DNA of 64,000 nt from Paraburkholderia sp. BL21I4N1 (GTDB lineage: Bacteria; Pseudomonadota; Gammaproteobacteria; Burkholderiales; Burkholderiaceae), in contig NZ_PVEN01000006.1 in NCBI RefSeq assembly GCF_002973525.1, positions 405,485 to 469,484 of the forward strand. The letters run 5' to 3'. The stretch's first letter is position 1. Each line of letters starts with the position of its first letter. The notes under the pieces were generated by a model, which was not told where the DNA came from, searched no databases, and saw nothing but the letters and a program-made list of their open reading frames with translations. Positions 17,568 to 26,252 of the stretch are shown piece after piece. The position numbers were made by a program, and so were the translations under genes.

Positions 17568-18329
17568 TCATTTGCCGCCGGTGACATCGAGGAACGTACC
17601 GGTGACAAACGAAGCCTCGGCGCTCGCCAGCCATAGAATCGCCTGCGCAACCTCTTCGGGTTGACCGCCACGTCCCATGGGGATCGAGTCCTTGACGCGA
17701 TCTACCCGTCCCGGCTCTCCGCCGCTAGCATGCATGTCGGTGTAAATGTGTCCGGGGCGAATACAGTTAACGCGGATTCCGTCTCGCGCGACTTCTTTGG
17801 CGAAACCGATGGTGAATGTCTCAAGCGCACCCTTCGACGCGGCATAGTCGACATACTCGTTTGGACTACCGAGTCGGGCCGATGCCGACGAGACGTTGAT
17901 CACTACGCCGCCTCGACCATTGTGACGACGCGACATCCGCTTCGTCGCCTGCTGTGCACAGAGAATCGGGCCGATCGAATTGACCGCGAAAATACGCTGC
18001 ATCCGCGCTAATTCGAGGTCCTCCAGCCGCGACTGCGGTGCAATGATCGCGGCGTTATTCACCAACACATCGATCCGGCCGAATTTCCGGTCGATCGCGG
18101 CGAATAGCTGAACGACCTGCTCCGGATCTGCACTATCCGCACGCATGGCTAAGGCGCGCCGCCCGGCGGCTTCCACATCAGCCGCGACAGCAAGGGCGGC
18201 CGATTCGCTGGAGACGAAGCTTATCGCCACATCGTAGCCCCGCGCGGCAGCGAGTCGCGCAGTCGCCGCGCCTACGCCACGAGCGCCACCGGTTATGAGA
18301 ATCAACGGGGACTGCGAAACAACATTCAT
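17568..18329 (-). CDS. SDR-family oxidoreductase
   Basis: 253 residues. The cofactor motif TGGARGVG is at residues 13-20, the NNAA structural motif is in VLVNNAAII, and the catalytic Tyr-Lys is in YVDYAASKGAL. The protein ends FLDVTGGK, as glucose 1-dehydrogenase-like SDRs do. The ATG overlaps the TGA of the upstream EamA transporter gene (ATGA), so the two are translationally coupled. The LysR gene divergent from the transporter probably controls both. Confidence 0.85.
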   Translation of the reverse strand: MNVVSQSPLILITGGARGVGAATARLAAARGYDVAISFVSSESAALAVAADVEAAGRRALAMRADSADPEQVVQLFAAIDRKFGRIDVLVNNAAIIAPQSRLEDLELARMQRIFAVNSIGPILCAQQATKRMSRRHNGRGGVVINVSSASARLGSPNEYVDYAASKGALETFTIGFAKEVARDGIRVNCIRPGHIYTDMHASGGEPGRVDRVKDSIPMGRGGQPEEVAQAILWLASAEASFVTGTFLDVTGGK

Positions 18330-19174
18330 TGGAACCCCAGACACACCGCCCCAGCCGCGACGACCACACACGCGAGCCAGCGCTTTGCGCTGACCGTCTC
18401 CCGCAAAAACATCCGGCCGATCAGCACCGCGAAGACCACGCTGGTTTCGCGCAATGCCGATACCGCGCCCATCGCACCCGAATCCAGCGCCCAGATCACG
18501 ATGCCGTACGCCGCGATGGAAACTACGCCACCCACCAGCGACGAACTCACCGACCAAGGCTCCGCCCTCATTGGCGCCCACAACGCCGCTAGTCCTCGCA
18601 TCGCGACGAACAGTACCGGCATCAGCCAATAGAACAGAAACATCCACGCGGTGTACGCGAGTGTCTGGCCGTCGGACAGACGCACGCCGATGCCGTCGAT
18701 CACGGTATAAACGGCAATTGTCGCGCCGGTGGTCAATGCGGCCAGCACACCGGCGCGCGACACGCGACTCCCGTCCAGCGCGATCGCCATGATGCCGCCC
18801 GAAATCATCACGATCCCCAACACGTGCAAAGGCCCGATCGTTTCGTGCGCGAATAGCGCCGCACCTAGCGAGACGAGCAACGGCGATGAACCACGCGCGA
18901 TCGGATACGCCTGCCCCAGATCGTTACGGCGGTACGAGCGCACGAGCGTGATGTTGTAAAGGGTATGCACGAGCCCCGATGCAATGATGTACGGCCACGC
19001 CGCGCTGGCCGGCCGCGGTGTAATGAACACCACCGCGAGCGTGGCGACCGTCGCGATCGCAATACTCATCCACGTCATCGAGAGAAAGCGGTCGCGATTG
19101 CCGTGCAGCATCGCGTTCCAGCTCGCGTGGAGCAAGGCGGCAAAGAGGACGAAGCCGCCGGTATAACTCAGCAT
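18326..19174 (-). CDS. EamA/DMT-family transporter
   Basis: About 282 residues from the ATG at 19174, with about ten hydrophobic segments in two similar halves, the drug/metabolite transporter topology. The start is chosen at MLSYTGGFVLFAALLHASWNAML because GGAATTCGC precedes it and the family starts here; a longer frame to 19249 adds a non-conserved tail. Such proteins export or exchange small metabolites across the inner membrane. It is first in an operon with an SDR gene. Confidence 0.82.
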   Translation of the reverse strand: MLSYTGGFVLFAALLHASWNAMLHGNRDRFLSMTWMSIAIATVATLAVVFITPRPASAAWPYIIASGLVHTLYNITLVRSYRRNDLGQAYPIARGSSPLLVSLGAALFAHETIGPLHVLGIVMISGGIMAIALDGSRVSRAGVLAALTTGATIAVYTVIDGIGVRLSDGQTLAYTAWMFLFYWLMPVLFVAMRGLAALWAPMRAEPWSVSSSLVGGVVSIAAYGIVIWALDSGAMGAVSALRETSVVFAVLIGRMFLRETVSAKRWLACVVVAAGAVCLGFQ

Positions 19175-19290
19175 GCGAATTCCAAGCCAGAAAAGAAGGG
19201 ATAGATTGAGGCCAGTAAATAGAATATCTATCTTGCGATACGCGAACAACCCAGATAAATTCGCAGTTCACGTTAGATAAACTACTGCGA

Positions 19291-20250
19291 ATGAAACGGC
19301 TATTGCCTCCGCTCAATGCTCTGCGCGCTTTCGAAGCCGCGGGTCGGCTCGGCAGCTTCAAGGAGGCCGCCGCCGAATTGCACGTCACGCAAGGCGCGGT
19401 GAGCCAGCAGGTGCGTCTGCTCGAGGAATGGCTTGGTGCATCGCTGTTTGAACGGCACAACCGGCGCGTGGCATTGACTCCGGCGGCCGTGGCCTACCTG
19501 GCGGAAATCGGCCCGCTACTCGAACGCATCGCGCAAGCAAGCGCGAAATATGGTCTGCCTCAACCAGTCTCGCGAACACTCTCCGTGAACGCGCCTGCCA
19601 CATTCACGTTGCGTTGGCTCGTGCCGAGACTGGCGACATTTCGCGCCGCGCATCCCGATGTGGACGTCAAGGTAGAAACGTCGAATGAGCCGGTGGAAAG
19701 CTTGCCGGGGAGCGATGAAGTCATCATCCGTGGCGGTCCGGACACGTTCTACGGCTATTCGATGCGGCCATTCCTGGCCGAAGAGCGGATCCCGGTCTGC
19801 AGTCCGGCGCTGTTGCAGCGCCTGCCGCTGCAAACACCTGAAGACATTCGGCAGCACACGTTGCTGCATACGTCGAGCCTGCCGCGTCTCTGGCCGGACT
19901 GGCTGGCGAGGGCGAACATTGCCGCACTCACGCCGGCTGCGGCGCTGACCTTCGACCACTTCTATCTGACGTTGCAAGCCGCGGTCGACGGAATCGGCAT
20001 CGCGATGGGGCCGACCGCGCTGATCGCCGACGATCTCGCCGCCGGTCGACTTGTCATGCCTTTCGCGGGCCCTCGCCTGGCGTCGCGCAGCTATTGCACG
20101 TACGTGCCGGATGAGAAGTCCGCCGATGAACTGGTGACGCTGTTTCGCACATGGCTCGAATACGAGGGTGCGGATTCACGCGTCTGGGCCTCCGCAAACG
20201 CCGGAGTCGGATCTCGTGGCCGGCGCGCTGGCACTTCCGGGAAAACATAG
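19291..20250 (+). CDS. LysR-family regulator (GcvA-like)
   Basis: 319 residues beginning MKRLLPPLNALRAFEAAGRLGSF, the hallmark of the GcvA-like LysR group. The helix-turn-helix is FKEAAAELHVTQGAVSQQVRLLE. The effector domain carries LSVNAPATFTLRWLVPRL, again GcvA-like. It is divergent from the EamA/SDR operon. Two AGATAAA-containing elements (near 19253 and 19274) lie just before its start and may be part of its binding site. Confidence 0.87.
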   Translation: MKRLLPPLNALRAFEAAGRLGSFKEAAAELHVTQGAVSQQVRLLEEWLGASLFERHNRRVALTPAAVAYLAEIGPLLERIAQASAKYGLPQPVSRTLSVNAPATFTLRWLVPRLATFRAAHPDVDVKVETSNEPVESLPGSDEVIIRGGPDTFYGYSMRPFLAEERIPVCSPALLQRLPLQTPEDIRQHTLLHTSSLPRLWPDWLARANIAALTPAAALTFDHFYLTLQAAVDGIGIAMGPTALIADDLAAGRLVMPFAGPRLASRSYCTYVPDEKSADELVTLFRTWLEYEGADSRVWASANAGVGSRGRRAGTSGKT

Positions 20251-20424
20251 GCATGGTGCCGGCAGACTGTCACGTCACGCCCACCGTGGCCGGCACCGGC
20301 AACCGCTCTCTCATCATTGCATTGCCCGATGAACATTGTGTCGCCGAAGTGCGTTCAGATTGTCCGGCGAACCGCAATCCGAAACACCGCACCTCACCGC
20401 TTCAACCTCGCACCGGAAAAACCC

Positions 20425-20841
20425 ATGACAGACCGCGAATTGATCATCCCGCCGACGATGCAAAACATCGTCGACCGTGCAGGCTATGTCCCCGCCGTGA
20501 AAGTCGGCGCGACGGTTTTCTGCGCCGGCCAGGTCGGCCGTACTGCAGATCTCGACGTCATCGCCGATCCCGAGGCGCAATTCCTGGCCTGCTGGGAAAA
20601 CCTGCGCGTAGTACTACAAGCGGCCGGCTGTACGTTCGACGACGTTGTCGACATGACGACGTACCACGTACAAATGAGCACCCATATGCCCGTATTCCGC
20701 GAGGTCAAGAATCGCGTGTTTCCGCGAGGCACTTATGCATGGACCGCCATCGGCGTGTCCGAACTCGCCCGCGCGGGCTTGCTGGTCGAGATAAAGTGCG
20801 TCGCGATCAAGCGAGACGCGGCGAGACTCGACTTTCCGTAA
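20425..20841 (+). CDS. RidA/YjgF family protein
   Basis: 138 residues. The RidA fold is shown by VFCAGQVGRTADLDV, ENLRVVLQAAGCTFDDVVDMTTYHV, and the C-terminal EIKCVAI; the conserved arginine/glutamate active region lies here. RidA proteins hydrolyse reactive enamine/imine intermediates; this subgroup may have another role. The ATG at 20425 is chosen because RidA similarity starts there. Confidence 0.83.
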   Translation: MTDRELIIPPTMQNIVDRAGYVPAVKVGATVFCAGQVGRTADLDVIADPEAQFLACWENLRVVLQAAGCTFDDVVDMTTYHVQMSTHMPVFREVKNRVFPRGTYAWTAIGVSELARAGLLVEIKCVAIKRDAARLDFP

Positions 20842-20960
20842 ATCAGGAACTCGACACACGGGATCGTGTCAGCAAAAGAGCCAACTGTCTCGAACAATGT
20901 GGACCTTTGGCACCTGCTTCGAAACCAGTCGATAGTGCGAGTTTCTACAAGGAGAGTGCA

Positions 20961-21437
20961 ATGGCCGAGCTAGTAACATGCCTGTGGTTCGATCAAGGCA
21001 AAGCACGTGAGGCGGCGGAATTTTATGCCGCGACCTTCCCGGATAGTCATGTCAGTGCAGGCCATCCATCCCCGATACCGGGCGTGGGCCAGGGCGCGGA
21101 TCTGACGGTCGAGTTCACCGTGCTCGGGCGGCGCTTCGTGGGGCTGAACGGCGGCCCCCACTACAAGCCGAACGAGGCAATCAGTTTCATGGTCGAGACA
21201 GAGACCCAGGAAGAAACCGACCGCTATTGGAACGCCGTTGTCGGCAACGGTGGCGCGGAAGCGCCTTGCGGATGGTGCAAGGACCGCTGGGGCTTTTCGT
21301 GGCAGATCACGCCCAGGCGTTTGCTCGAACTCGTCACCGGGTCCGATCGCGAAGCCGGCAAACGCGCGATGGAAGCCATGATGACCATGAAAAAAATCGA
21401 CATTGCCGCGATAGAACGCGCAGCAGCAACGAAATAA
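20961..21437 (+). CDS. VOC-superfamily protein (PhnB/3-demethylubiquinone methyltransferase-like)
   Basis: 158 residues with vicinal-oxygen-chelate repeats: LWFDQGKAREAAEFYAATFPDS at the start, LTVEFTVLGRRFVGLNGG, and the typical CGWCKDRWGFSWQITPRRL near the C-terminus. This is the PhnB-like group often labelled 3-demethylubiquinone-9 3-methyltransferase, a name not supported biochemically. AAGGAGAGTGCA precedes the ATG. A terminator follows the gene. Confidence 0.83.
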   Translation: MAELVTCLWFDQGKAREAAEFYAATFPDSHVSAGHPSPIPGVGQGADLTVEFTVLGRRFVGLNGGPHYKPNEAISFMVETETQEETDRYWNAVVGNGGAEAPCGWCKDRWGFSWQITPRRLLELVTGSDREAGKRAMEAMMTMKKIDIAAIERAAATK

Positions 21438-21456
21438 ACGTCACGTCGTTTTACCG

Positions 21457-21505
21457 AACCGTCATTGCCAATCGGCCCATTTCCGCCCGGTCGGCAATGA
21501 CGGTT
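21457..21505 (+). terminator. Rho-independent terminator
   Basis: Perfect 13-bp arms (AACCGTCATTGCC / GGCAATGACGGTT) enclose a 23-nt loop and are followed by TATTCATT. It starts 19 nt after the VOC-protein stop. Confidence 0.65.
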
Positions 21506-21577
21506 TATTCATTCAAAATCGCGTGGCATTTGACCGCCGGCAATCTGCTAATCACCCTCGCCGCGACCCACACACCT

Positions 21578-21593
21578 TGTTATAATTCTCTCA
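21578..21593 (+). promoter_or_regulatory. candidate DeoR operator overlapping a -10 box
   Basis: The 16-mer TGTTATAATTCTCTCA matches 13 of 16 positions of the E. coli DeoR operator TGTTAGAATTCTAACA. It contains TATAAT, so DeoR binding would block the deoR promoter. It lies 50 nt before the deoR start. Confidence 0.6.
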
Positions 21594-21643
21594 TCAAACC
21601 GTACAAAACATAACTATCTTCCACATCGCGCGACAGGACCTCC

Positions 21644-22369
21644 ATGCTGAAACCCTATCGCCTCCGCGCCCTCGCCGAAGCGCTGGCCAAGCAGAATGTG
21701 ATGCGCTTGCGCGACGCAGCAAGCCTGCTAAACGTTTCGGAAATGACTGTCCGCCGCGATATTGCCGGCAGTCCCGAACGGTTCACCTATCTCGGCGGTT
21801 ACATCGTCAGCGCGACCGACGTGCCGAATAACGCCGGTTACTCGCTCGAAGAAGAGAAAGATCATTTCGCGCAGGCCAAAGCAGAAGCATCCGCCGTGGC
21901 GGCGGGTCTTATTGGCGACAACGAAACGCTGTTTATCGATTGCGGAACGACGCTCACCACGTTGGCGCGGCTGATTCCCGTTGAACGCCACGTGACCGTG
22001 GTGTGTTATTCGCTAAACGTCGCGGAGATTTTGCGGCGCAAGCCGAATGTGCGCATGATTCTGCTAGGTGGCGTCTACATTCCTTCTTCGGATTCATTCG
22101 CAGGCGAAGAAAGCCTGGAAATGCTGCGCCGCATGGGTATCAACAAGGCGTTCATTTCAGCGGGCGGCGTGGACACCGCGCGCGGCGTCACCTGCTGGAA
22201 TTTCCATGAAGTCGCACTCAAACAGGCCGCAATGGCGAGCGCCGTGGAAAGTCATCTGGTGGTGGACAAGAGCAAGTTCGGCGTCGTCAAGGCCGTGCGT
22301 TTCTCGCAGGTCGACGACTTCGATTCAATCATCACCGAAGCCGGTCAAACGCCGCGCAAACGTAAATAA
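21644..22369 (+). CDS. deoR: DeoR-family repressor of deoxyribose genes
   Basis: 241 residues. The N-terminal helix-turn-helix is LRDAASLLNVSEMTVRRDI, matching the E. coli DeoR reading head (VSEMTIRRDL) almost exactly, followed by LGGYIV as in E. coli. The C-terminal sugar-phosphate sensor carries FIDCGTTLT, VCYSLN and VDKSKFG. E. coli DeoR is inactivated by deoxyribose-5-phosphate. The adjacent deoC, kinase and transporters make the same ligand likely. It converges with the last permease gene of the operon, and a 16-bp operator-like site lies in its own promoter, so autorepression is expected. Confidence 0.85.
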   Translation: MLKPYRLRALAEALAKQNVMRLRDAASLLNVSEMTVRRDIAGSPERFTYLGGYIVSATDVPNNAGYSLEEEKDHFAQAKAEASAVAAGLIGDNETLFIDCGTTLTTLARLIPVERHVTVVCYSLNVAEILRRKPNVRMILLGGVYIPSSDSFAGEESLEMLRRMGINKAFISAGGVDTARGVTCWNFHEVALKQAAMASAVESHLVVDKSKFGVVKAVRFSQVDDFDSIITEAGQTPRKRK

Positions 22370-22404
22370 GCCGTTTGCCACGCGGCGTTCAAACCCCGCC
22401 GCAT

Positions 22405-23463
22405 TCAGTTCTTGCGCTGAAACGCGAACAGCGTGCCGGCGATCAGAATGAACGCGCCGATAATCACCTTCTGCCACGTACTCGGCACCCCCACCAGAAT
22501 CAGCACGTTGTTGATCAAGGTCACGAGCACCACGCCGAGCAGCGTGCCCGCCACCGTCCCCGTGCCGCCGGTAATGCGCGCGCCGCCCAGAATCACCGCG
22601 GCGATCACGTCGAGTTCCGAACCCACCAGGTCGAATGGATTCGCGAGCCGGTTGTTCGATACGTGCAGAATGCCCGCAATGCCGGCCAGCATGCCGGTAT
22701 AGCCGAACACGAACAGATGGATTGCGCGCAGGTTGTAGCCGAGCCGCTCGGCAATCGCGAGACTGCCGCCCATCGCGTAGACGCCGCGCCCCATCATCGT
22801 CCGGTTCAGCAGCCACCACGTCAGCAGTGCAGCCGCCACCAGCGCCACCACCGAAACCGGCAACACCGCGCGCAAGCCATCCGCCGTTTGATAAAACATC
22901 AGCGGAATGCGGCCAAAGCGATCCATGCTGTGCGGAATGTTCATGAAGAACGACGTGCCGATGAAAGTCAGCAACAGCCCGCGATACAGGTACTGCGTGC
23001 CGATCGTGACGATCAGCGAGGGCGCTTTCAACCGATGCACCAGCAAACCGTTGATCACGCCCAGCATGACACCGCCAATCGCGCCGGTAATCAGGATCAG
23101 CGCAAACGGCGCATCGGGCCACCAGGCGAATACCGCCTTCGTGATGCCGTACATGGTCAGCGCCGCAATGGCGGTGAACGACACGTCGATCCCGCCGGAC
23201 GCGAGCACGACCAGCGTGCCTAGTGCGAACAGCGATGTCGTGGTAGCCGAATGCAGCAGATCGAACAGCGTGGCCAGTTGAAAGAAGCGCGGATTGATTG
23301 CGCCGACAATCACGCACGTCACCACGATCAGCCCGACGGTGAACCACTCGGGATTGCGCGCAAGTTTGGCCCGCAAGCTCGGCGGCTTGACCTCCGGTGC
23401 GACTTCGACGACGGTCGGTGTGGTCATGGTCTGGTTCATGCGCGAATGGATGCGCGAGTTCAT
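22405..23463 (-). CDS. ABC sugar/deoxynucleoside transporter, permease 1
   Basis: 352 residues, about eight to ten membrane segments, of the RbsC/branched-chain (BPD_transp_2) permease family. The conserved cytoplasmic loop is ELDVIAAVILGGARITGGTGTVAGTLLG. The N-terminal ~35 residues are a hydrophilic extension. It lies last in an operon with an ATPase, binding protein, second permease, kinase, aldehyde dehydrogenase and deoC. A two-permease importer is expected to work as a heterodimer. I recall a similarly organised importer in a Paraburkholderia being assigned to deoxynucleosides by mutant fitness, unverified here. Confidence 0.85.
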   Translation of the reverse strand: MNSRIHSRMNQTMTTPTVVEVAPEVKPPSLRAKLARNPEWFTVGLIVVTCVIVGAINPRFFQLATLFDLLHSATTTSLFALGTLVVLASGGIDVSFTAIAALTMYGITKAVFAWWPDAPFALILITGAIGGVMLGVINGLLVHRLKAPSLIVTIGTQYLYRGLLLTFIGTSFFMNIPHSMDRFGRIPLMFYQTADGLRAVLPVSVVALVAAALLTWWLLNRTMMGRGVYAMGGSLAIAERLGYNLRAIHLFVFGYTGMLAGIAGILHVSNNRLANPFDLVGSELDVIAAVILGGARITGGTGTVAGTLLGVVLVTLINNVLILVGVPSTWQKVIIGAFILIAGTLFAFQRKN

Positions 23464-23494
23464 GAGTAGGACGTCCTTTCTGCAGCGTGTGTGC

Positions 23495-25048
23495 TTAAGC
23501 AGCAGCTTCCGACAGCAACGCGTGGTACAGGTCCGCTTCGCTCAACGTGTCGGCCTGATATTCGTTCGCCACGCGGCCCTTCTTCATCATCAGGATGCGG
23601 TCGCAGTTCTGCAGCAGTTCGGGCAAGTCGTCGCTGATCAGAATAATGCCGATCCCGCGTTGCGACAAACGCTGCATGATGCGATAGATGATGTCTTTTG
23701 AACCGACGTCGACACCAACGGTCGGCCCATGCAGAATCAGCACGCGCGGATCGATGGCGAGCCAGCGGCCGATCAGCACGCGCTGCTGATTGCCGCCCGA
23801 CAGCGACTGCACGGGCTTATCGACTCCGGGGGTCGCGATCTGCAGATCCTTCACCGTCTGTTCCGAGAGGGCCATCGCACGCGTTCGGTCGATCTGGCCA
23901 AAGCGGTCGCGCAAACTGGAGATCATCGCGGTAATCACGTTGTCGCGAATCGGCTTGTCGAGGAATAGCCCTTCATTCAGGCGATCTTCCGGCACATAGC
24001 CGATGCGATGATTTTTCGCGTCCGAAGGCGTGCGTAACGTAATGCTCTTTCCGTCGAGCACCACTTGCCCCGTTTGCGCCGGCGCCACGCCCGCGAGTGC
24101 GCGCGCGAGTTCGTTGCGGCCGGAATCGAGCAGACCGGTGACGCCCAGAATTTCACCGGCGTGCAGCGCGAACGAGACGTCGCTGAACTGGCCGCTACGC
24201 GCAAGACCCCGTACCTCCAGCACAACGTCTTGCCCCACCGCACCCTCGCGATAACGCTCGGTGGACAAATGGCGGCCGGTCATCAGCTCACTGATCTGCG
24301 CCTTGGTGAATTGCGCGATTTGTCCTTGCGCCATGGTCTGTCCGTCGCGCAGCACGATCACTTCACCGCCTATCGCATAGCACTCGTCGAGCTTGTGGCT
24401 CACGAACAGCACCGTCACGTCCTGTGCGCGCAGATTGGCGAGCACCGCGATCAGGTTGTCGACTTCCTTTTGTGTCAGCGACGTGGTCGGCTCGTCCATG
24501 ATGACGAACTTCGCCTCGCTGGCAATCGCGCGAGCAATCGCCACGAGTTGACGCGTGGCGAGCGGCAGTTGTTCGATCAGCGTCGACTGGAATCCGGCGT
24601 CGCCGGGCAGGCCGACCGATTCGAGCGCACGCGCCGCCGTGCGCGCAAGCGCGCGGCGGTCGAACGTGCGGGCGAGTTTGCCCGCGTGCCCGGCCAGCTC
24701 GGCGGTCAACGCGACGTTTTCCGCCACGCTCATATTGGGCAGCAGCGAGAGATCCTGATAAACGGTTTCGATGCCGGCCGCGAGCGATTCGAGCGCCGAG
24801 AGCCGCGCGTGACGAACGCCTTCGATCACGAGTTCGCCTTCGTCGGGCGGCTGCGCGCCGGAGATGATCTTGATGAGCGTGCTCTTGCCGCAGCCATTTT
24901 CACCCAGCAGGTGATAGATCTGACCACGCTCGAACGACAGGCTCACACCGCGCAAAGCATGCACGCCGGTAAAACGTTTGTGTACGCCGATCACCTGCAA
25001 AAACGGCTGCGCGGCGTGGGAACGGGCTGAAGTTACGTCTTGATTCAT
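23495..25048 (-). CDS. ABC transporter, double ATPase subunit
   Basis: 517 residues, RbsA-type with two nucleotide-binding domains. Domain 1: Walker A GENGCGKST (49-57), Walker B VIMDEPTTSL, but its signature is degenerate (LPLATRQ instead of LSGGQ). Domain 2: intact signature LSGGNQQRV, degenerate Walker A (GLLDSGRNEL) and an unusual Walker B reading LILHGPTVGVDVG where LDEPT is expected, so the catalytic glutamate is missing. The composite site made of domain 1 Walker motifs plus domain 2 signature is complete; the other is dead. It powers the adjacent two-permease importer. Confidence 0.88.
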   Translation of the reverse strand: MNQDVTSARSHAAQPFLQVIGVHKRFTGVHALRGVSLSFERGQIYHLLGENGCGKSTLIKIISGAQPPDEGELVIEGVRHARLSALESLAAGIETVYQDLSLLPNMSVAENVALTAELAGHAGKLARTFDRRALARTAARALESVGLPGDAGFQSTLIEQLPLATRQLVAIARAIASEAKFVIMDEPTTSLTQKEVDNLIAVLANLRAQDVTVLFVSHKLDECYAIGGEVIVLRDGQTMAQGQIAQFTKAQISELMTGRHLSTERYREGAVGQDVVLEVRGLARSGQFSDVSFALHAGEILGVTGLLDSGRNELARALAGVAPAQTGQVVLDGKSITLRTPSDAKNHRIGYVPEDRLNEGLFLDKPIRDNVITAMISSLRDRFGQIDRTRAMALSEQTVKDLQIATPGVDKPVQSLSGGNQQRVLIGRWLAIDPRVLILHGPTVGVDVGSKDIIYRIMQRLSQRGIGIILISDDLPELLQNCDRILMMKKGRVANEYQADTLSEADLYHALLSEAAA

Positions 25049-25141
25049 GGTGCGATTCGTCGTGACGTGAAACTGTTGCGGCGTCCCCGCGGGAAATCCC
25101 TTGAGGACGCCGTGACCGACCCGGCAAACTGCGCCACGCGA

Positions 25142-26146
25142 TCAGAACGGATACTGCTTGTAGTTCGACTTGTCGACGTTCACCCAGCCCTGACCGCGCA
25201 CGATAATGCCCTTACCCGGCCCTTTCGCGACGGTGACCTTCGTGTAACCCGGAATGCCGAGATCGGCACCGTTTTCGACCGTCTTGCCATCGATCAACAT
25301 CTGCGCGATCTTGTTCATCGCAATGCCCGCCAGTTTCGGATCCCAGAACGCAATGCCGTTGATCGCACCGCTTTCGAGGAACTTGCCCGCTTCCGTCGGC
25401 AGTCCCGTGCCATACACGCAGATCTTGCCCTGCATGCCGGCTTCCTCGACCGCGCGGCCAATGCCGATCACGTCCAGCGACGACGAACCCTGGAATCCCT
25501 TCAGATCCGGATGCTTGCGCAGCACTTCTTTCGCGACTTCATAGGCGCGCTCGCCGTCGTTATTGGTTTCGAGCTTCGGTTCGACCAGATCCATTTTCGG
25601 ATACTTGGTCTTCGCGTTGCCGATCCCGCCATCGGCCCACTGCACCTGCGAACGGCTGCCGAGCGAGCCGACCAGCACGGCCCATTTGCCCTCGTCGTGC
25701 ATGCACGAAGCAAGCCGTTCGTTCAGGCCCGCGCCGTACGCGGTGTTGTCGAACGCTTCGATGTCGACCATCGTGTTCTTTTCGTTGTCGGCCTCATGCG
25801 TCACCACCTTGATGCCGCGATCCATCGCCTTCTTCAGCGCGGGTTCGAGGGTGGGCGGATCGTAGGGCACCACGGCAATGGCCGTGACCTTCTTCGCGAT
25901 CAGGTCTTCGATGATCTTGAGCTGCTGTGCCGCATCCGCGCGGCCCGGACCGGTCTGATAGGCGGTCACGCCCGGATTGTCTTTTGCGAATTGCTTGACG
26001 CCGTCGTCCATCCGGTTGAACCAGTTGATGCCGGTCACCTTGACGACGGTCACGATCGTCTCATTGGTCGCCGCATGTGCCGCCGCGATCACGCCTACCG
26101 CAAGCGCGCCGGCTGTCAACGCGGCGCTCAGTCGAGTCAGTTTCAT
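25142..26146 (-). CDS. ABC transporter, periplasmic substrate-binding protein
   Basis: 334 residues. An N-terminal signal peptide (MKLTRLSAALTAGALAVGVI, cleavage near AHAA) is followed by a type I periplasmic binding fold resembling LsrB/RbsB: ETIVTVVKVTGINWFNRM, AIAVVPYDP, GSSSLDVIGIGRAVEEAG. The ATG follows AAAGGAGACTTGGC. It lies between the second permease and the ATPase. The likely ligand is deoxyribose or a deoxynucleoside, inferred from deoC and the kinase in the same operon. Confidence 0.87.
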   Translation of the reverse strand: MKLTRLSAALTAGALAVGVIAAAHAATNETIVTVVKVTGINWFNRMDDGVKQFAKDNPGVTAYQTGPGRADAAQQLKIIEDLIAKKVTAIAVVPYDPPTLEPALKKAMDRGIKVVTHEADNEKNTMVDIEAFDNTAYGAGLNERLASCMHDEGKWAVLVGSLGSRSQVQWADGGIGNAKTKYPKMDLVEPKLETNNDGERAYEVAKEVLRKHPDLKGFQGSSSLDVIGIGRAVEEAGMQGKICVYGTGLPTEAGKFLESGAINGIAFWDPKLAGIAMNKIAQMLIDGKTVENGADLGIPGYTKVTVAKGPGKGIIVRGQGWVNVDKSNYKQYPF

Positions 26147-26252
26147 GCCAAGTCTCCTTTATTCGTTCGATGTCGCCCACTTAATCGCGACGGACAGCCA
26201 GGGCTCGTTGTCCGCTGTGTACTGAATCCCTGATCGAGCGCGCCGGCGCTCG

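Noticed and set aside
18326..18647. Longer N-terminus for the SDR ending at 17568
   Set aside because: The upstream extension overlaps the EamA transporter gene and reads as Gly/Arg-rich nonsense; SDR similarity starts at the ATG at 18329.
24065..26233. Plus-strand open frames opposite the ABC transporter genes
   Set aside because: They mirror the ATPase and binding-protein genes and show no ribosome site or domain.
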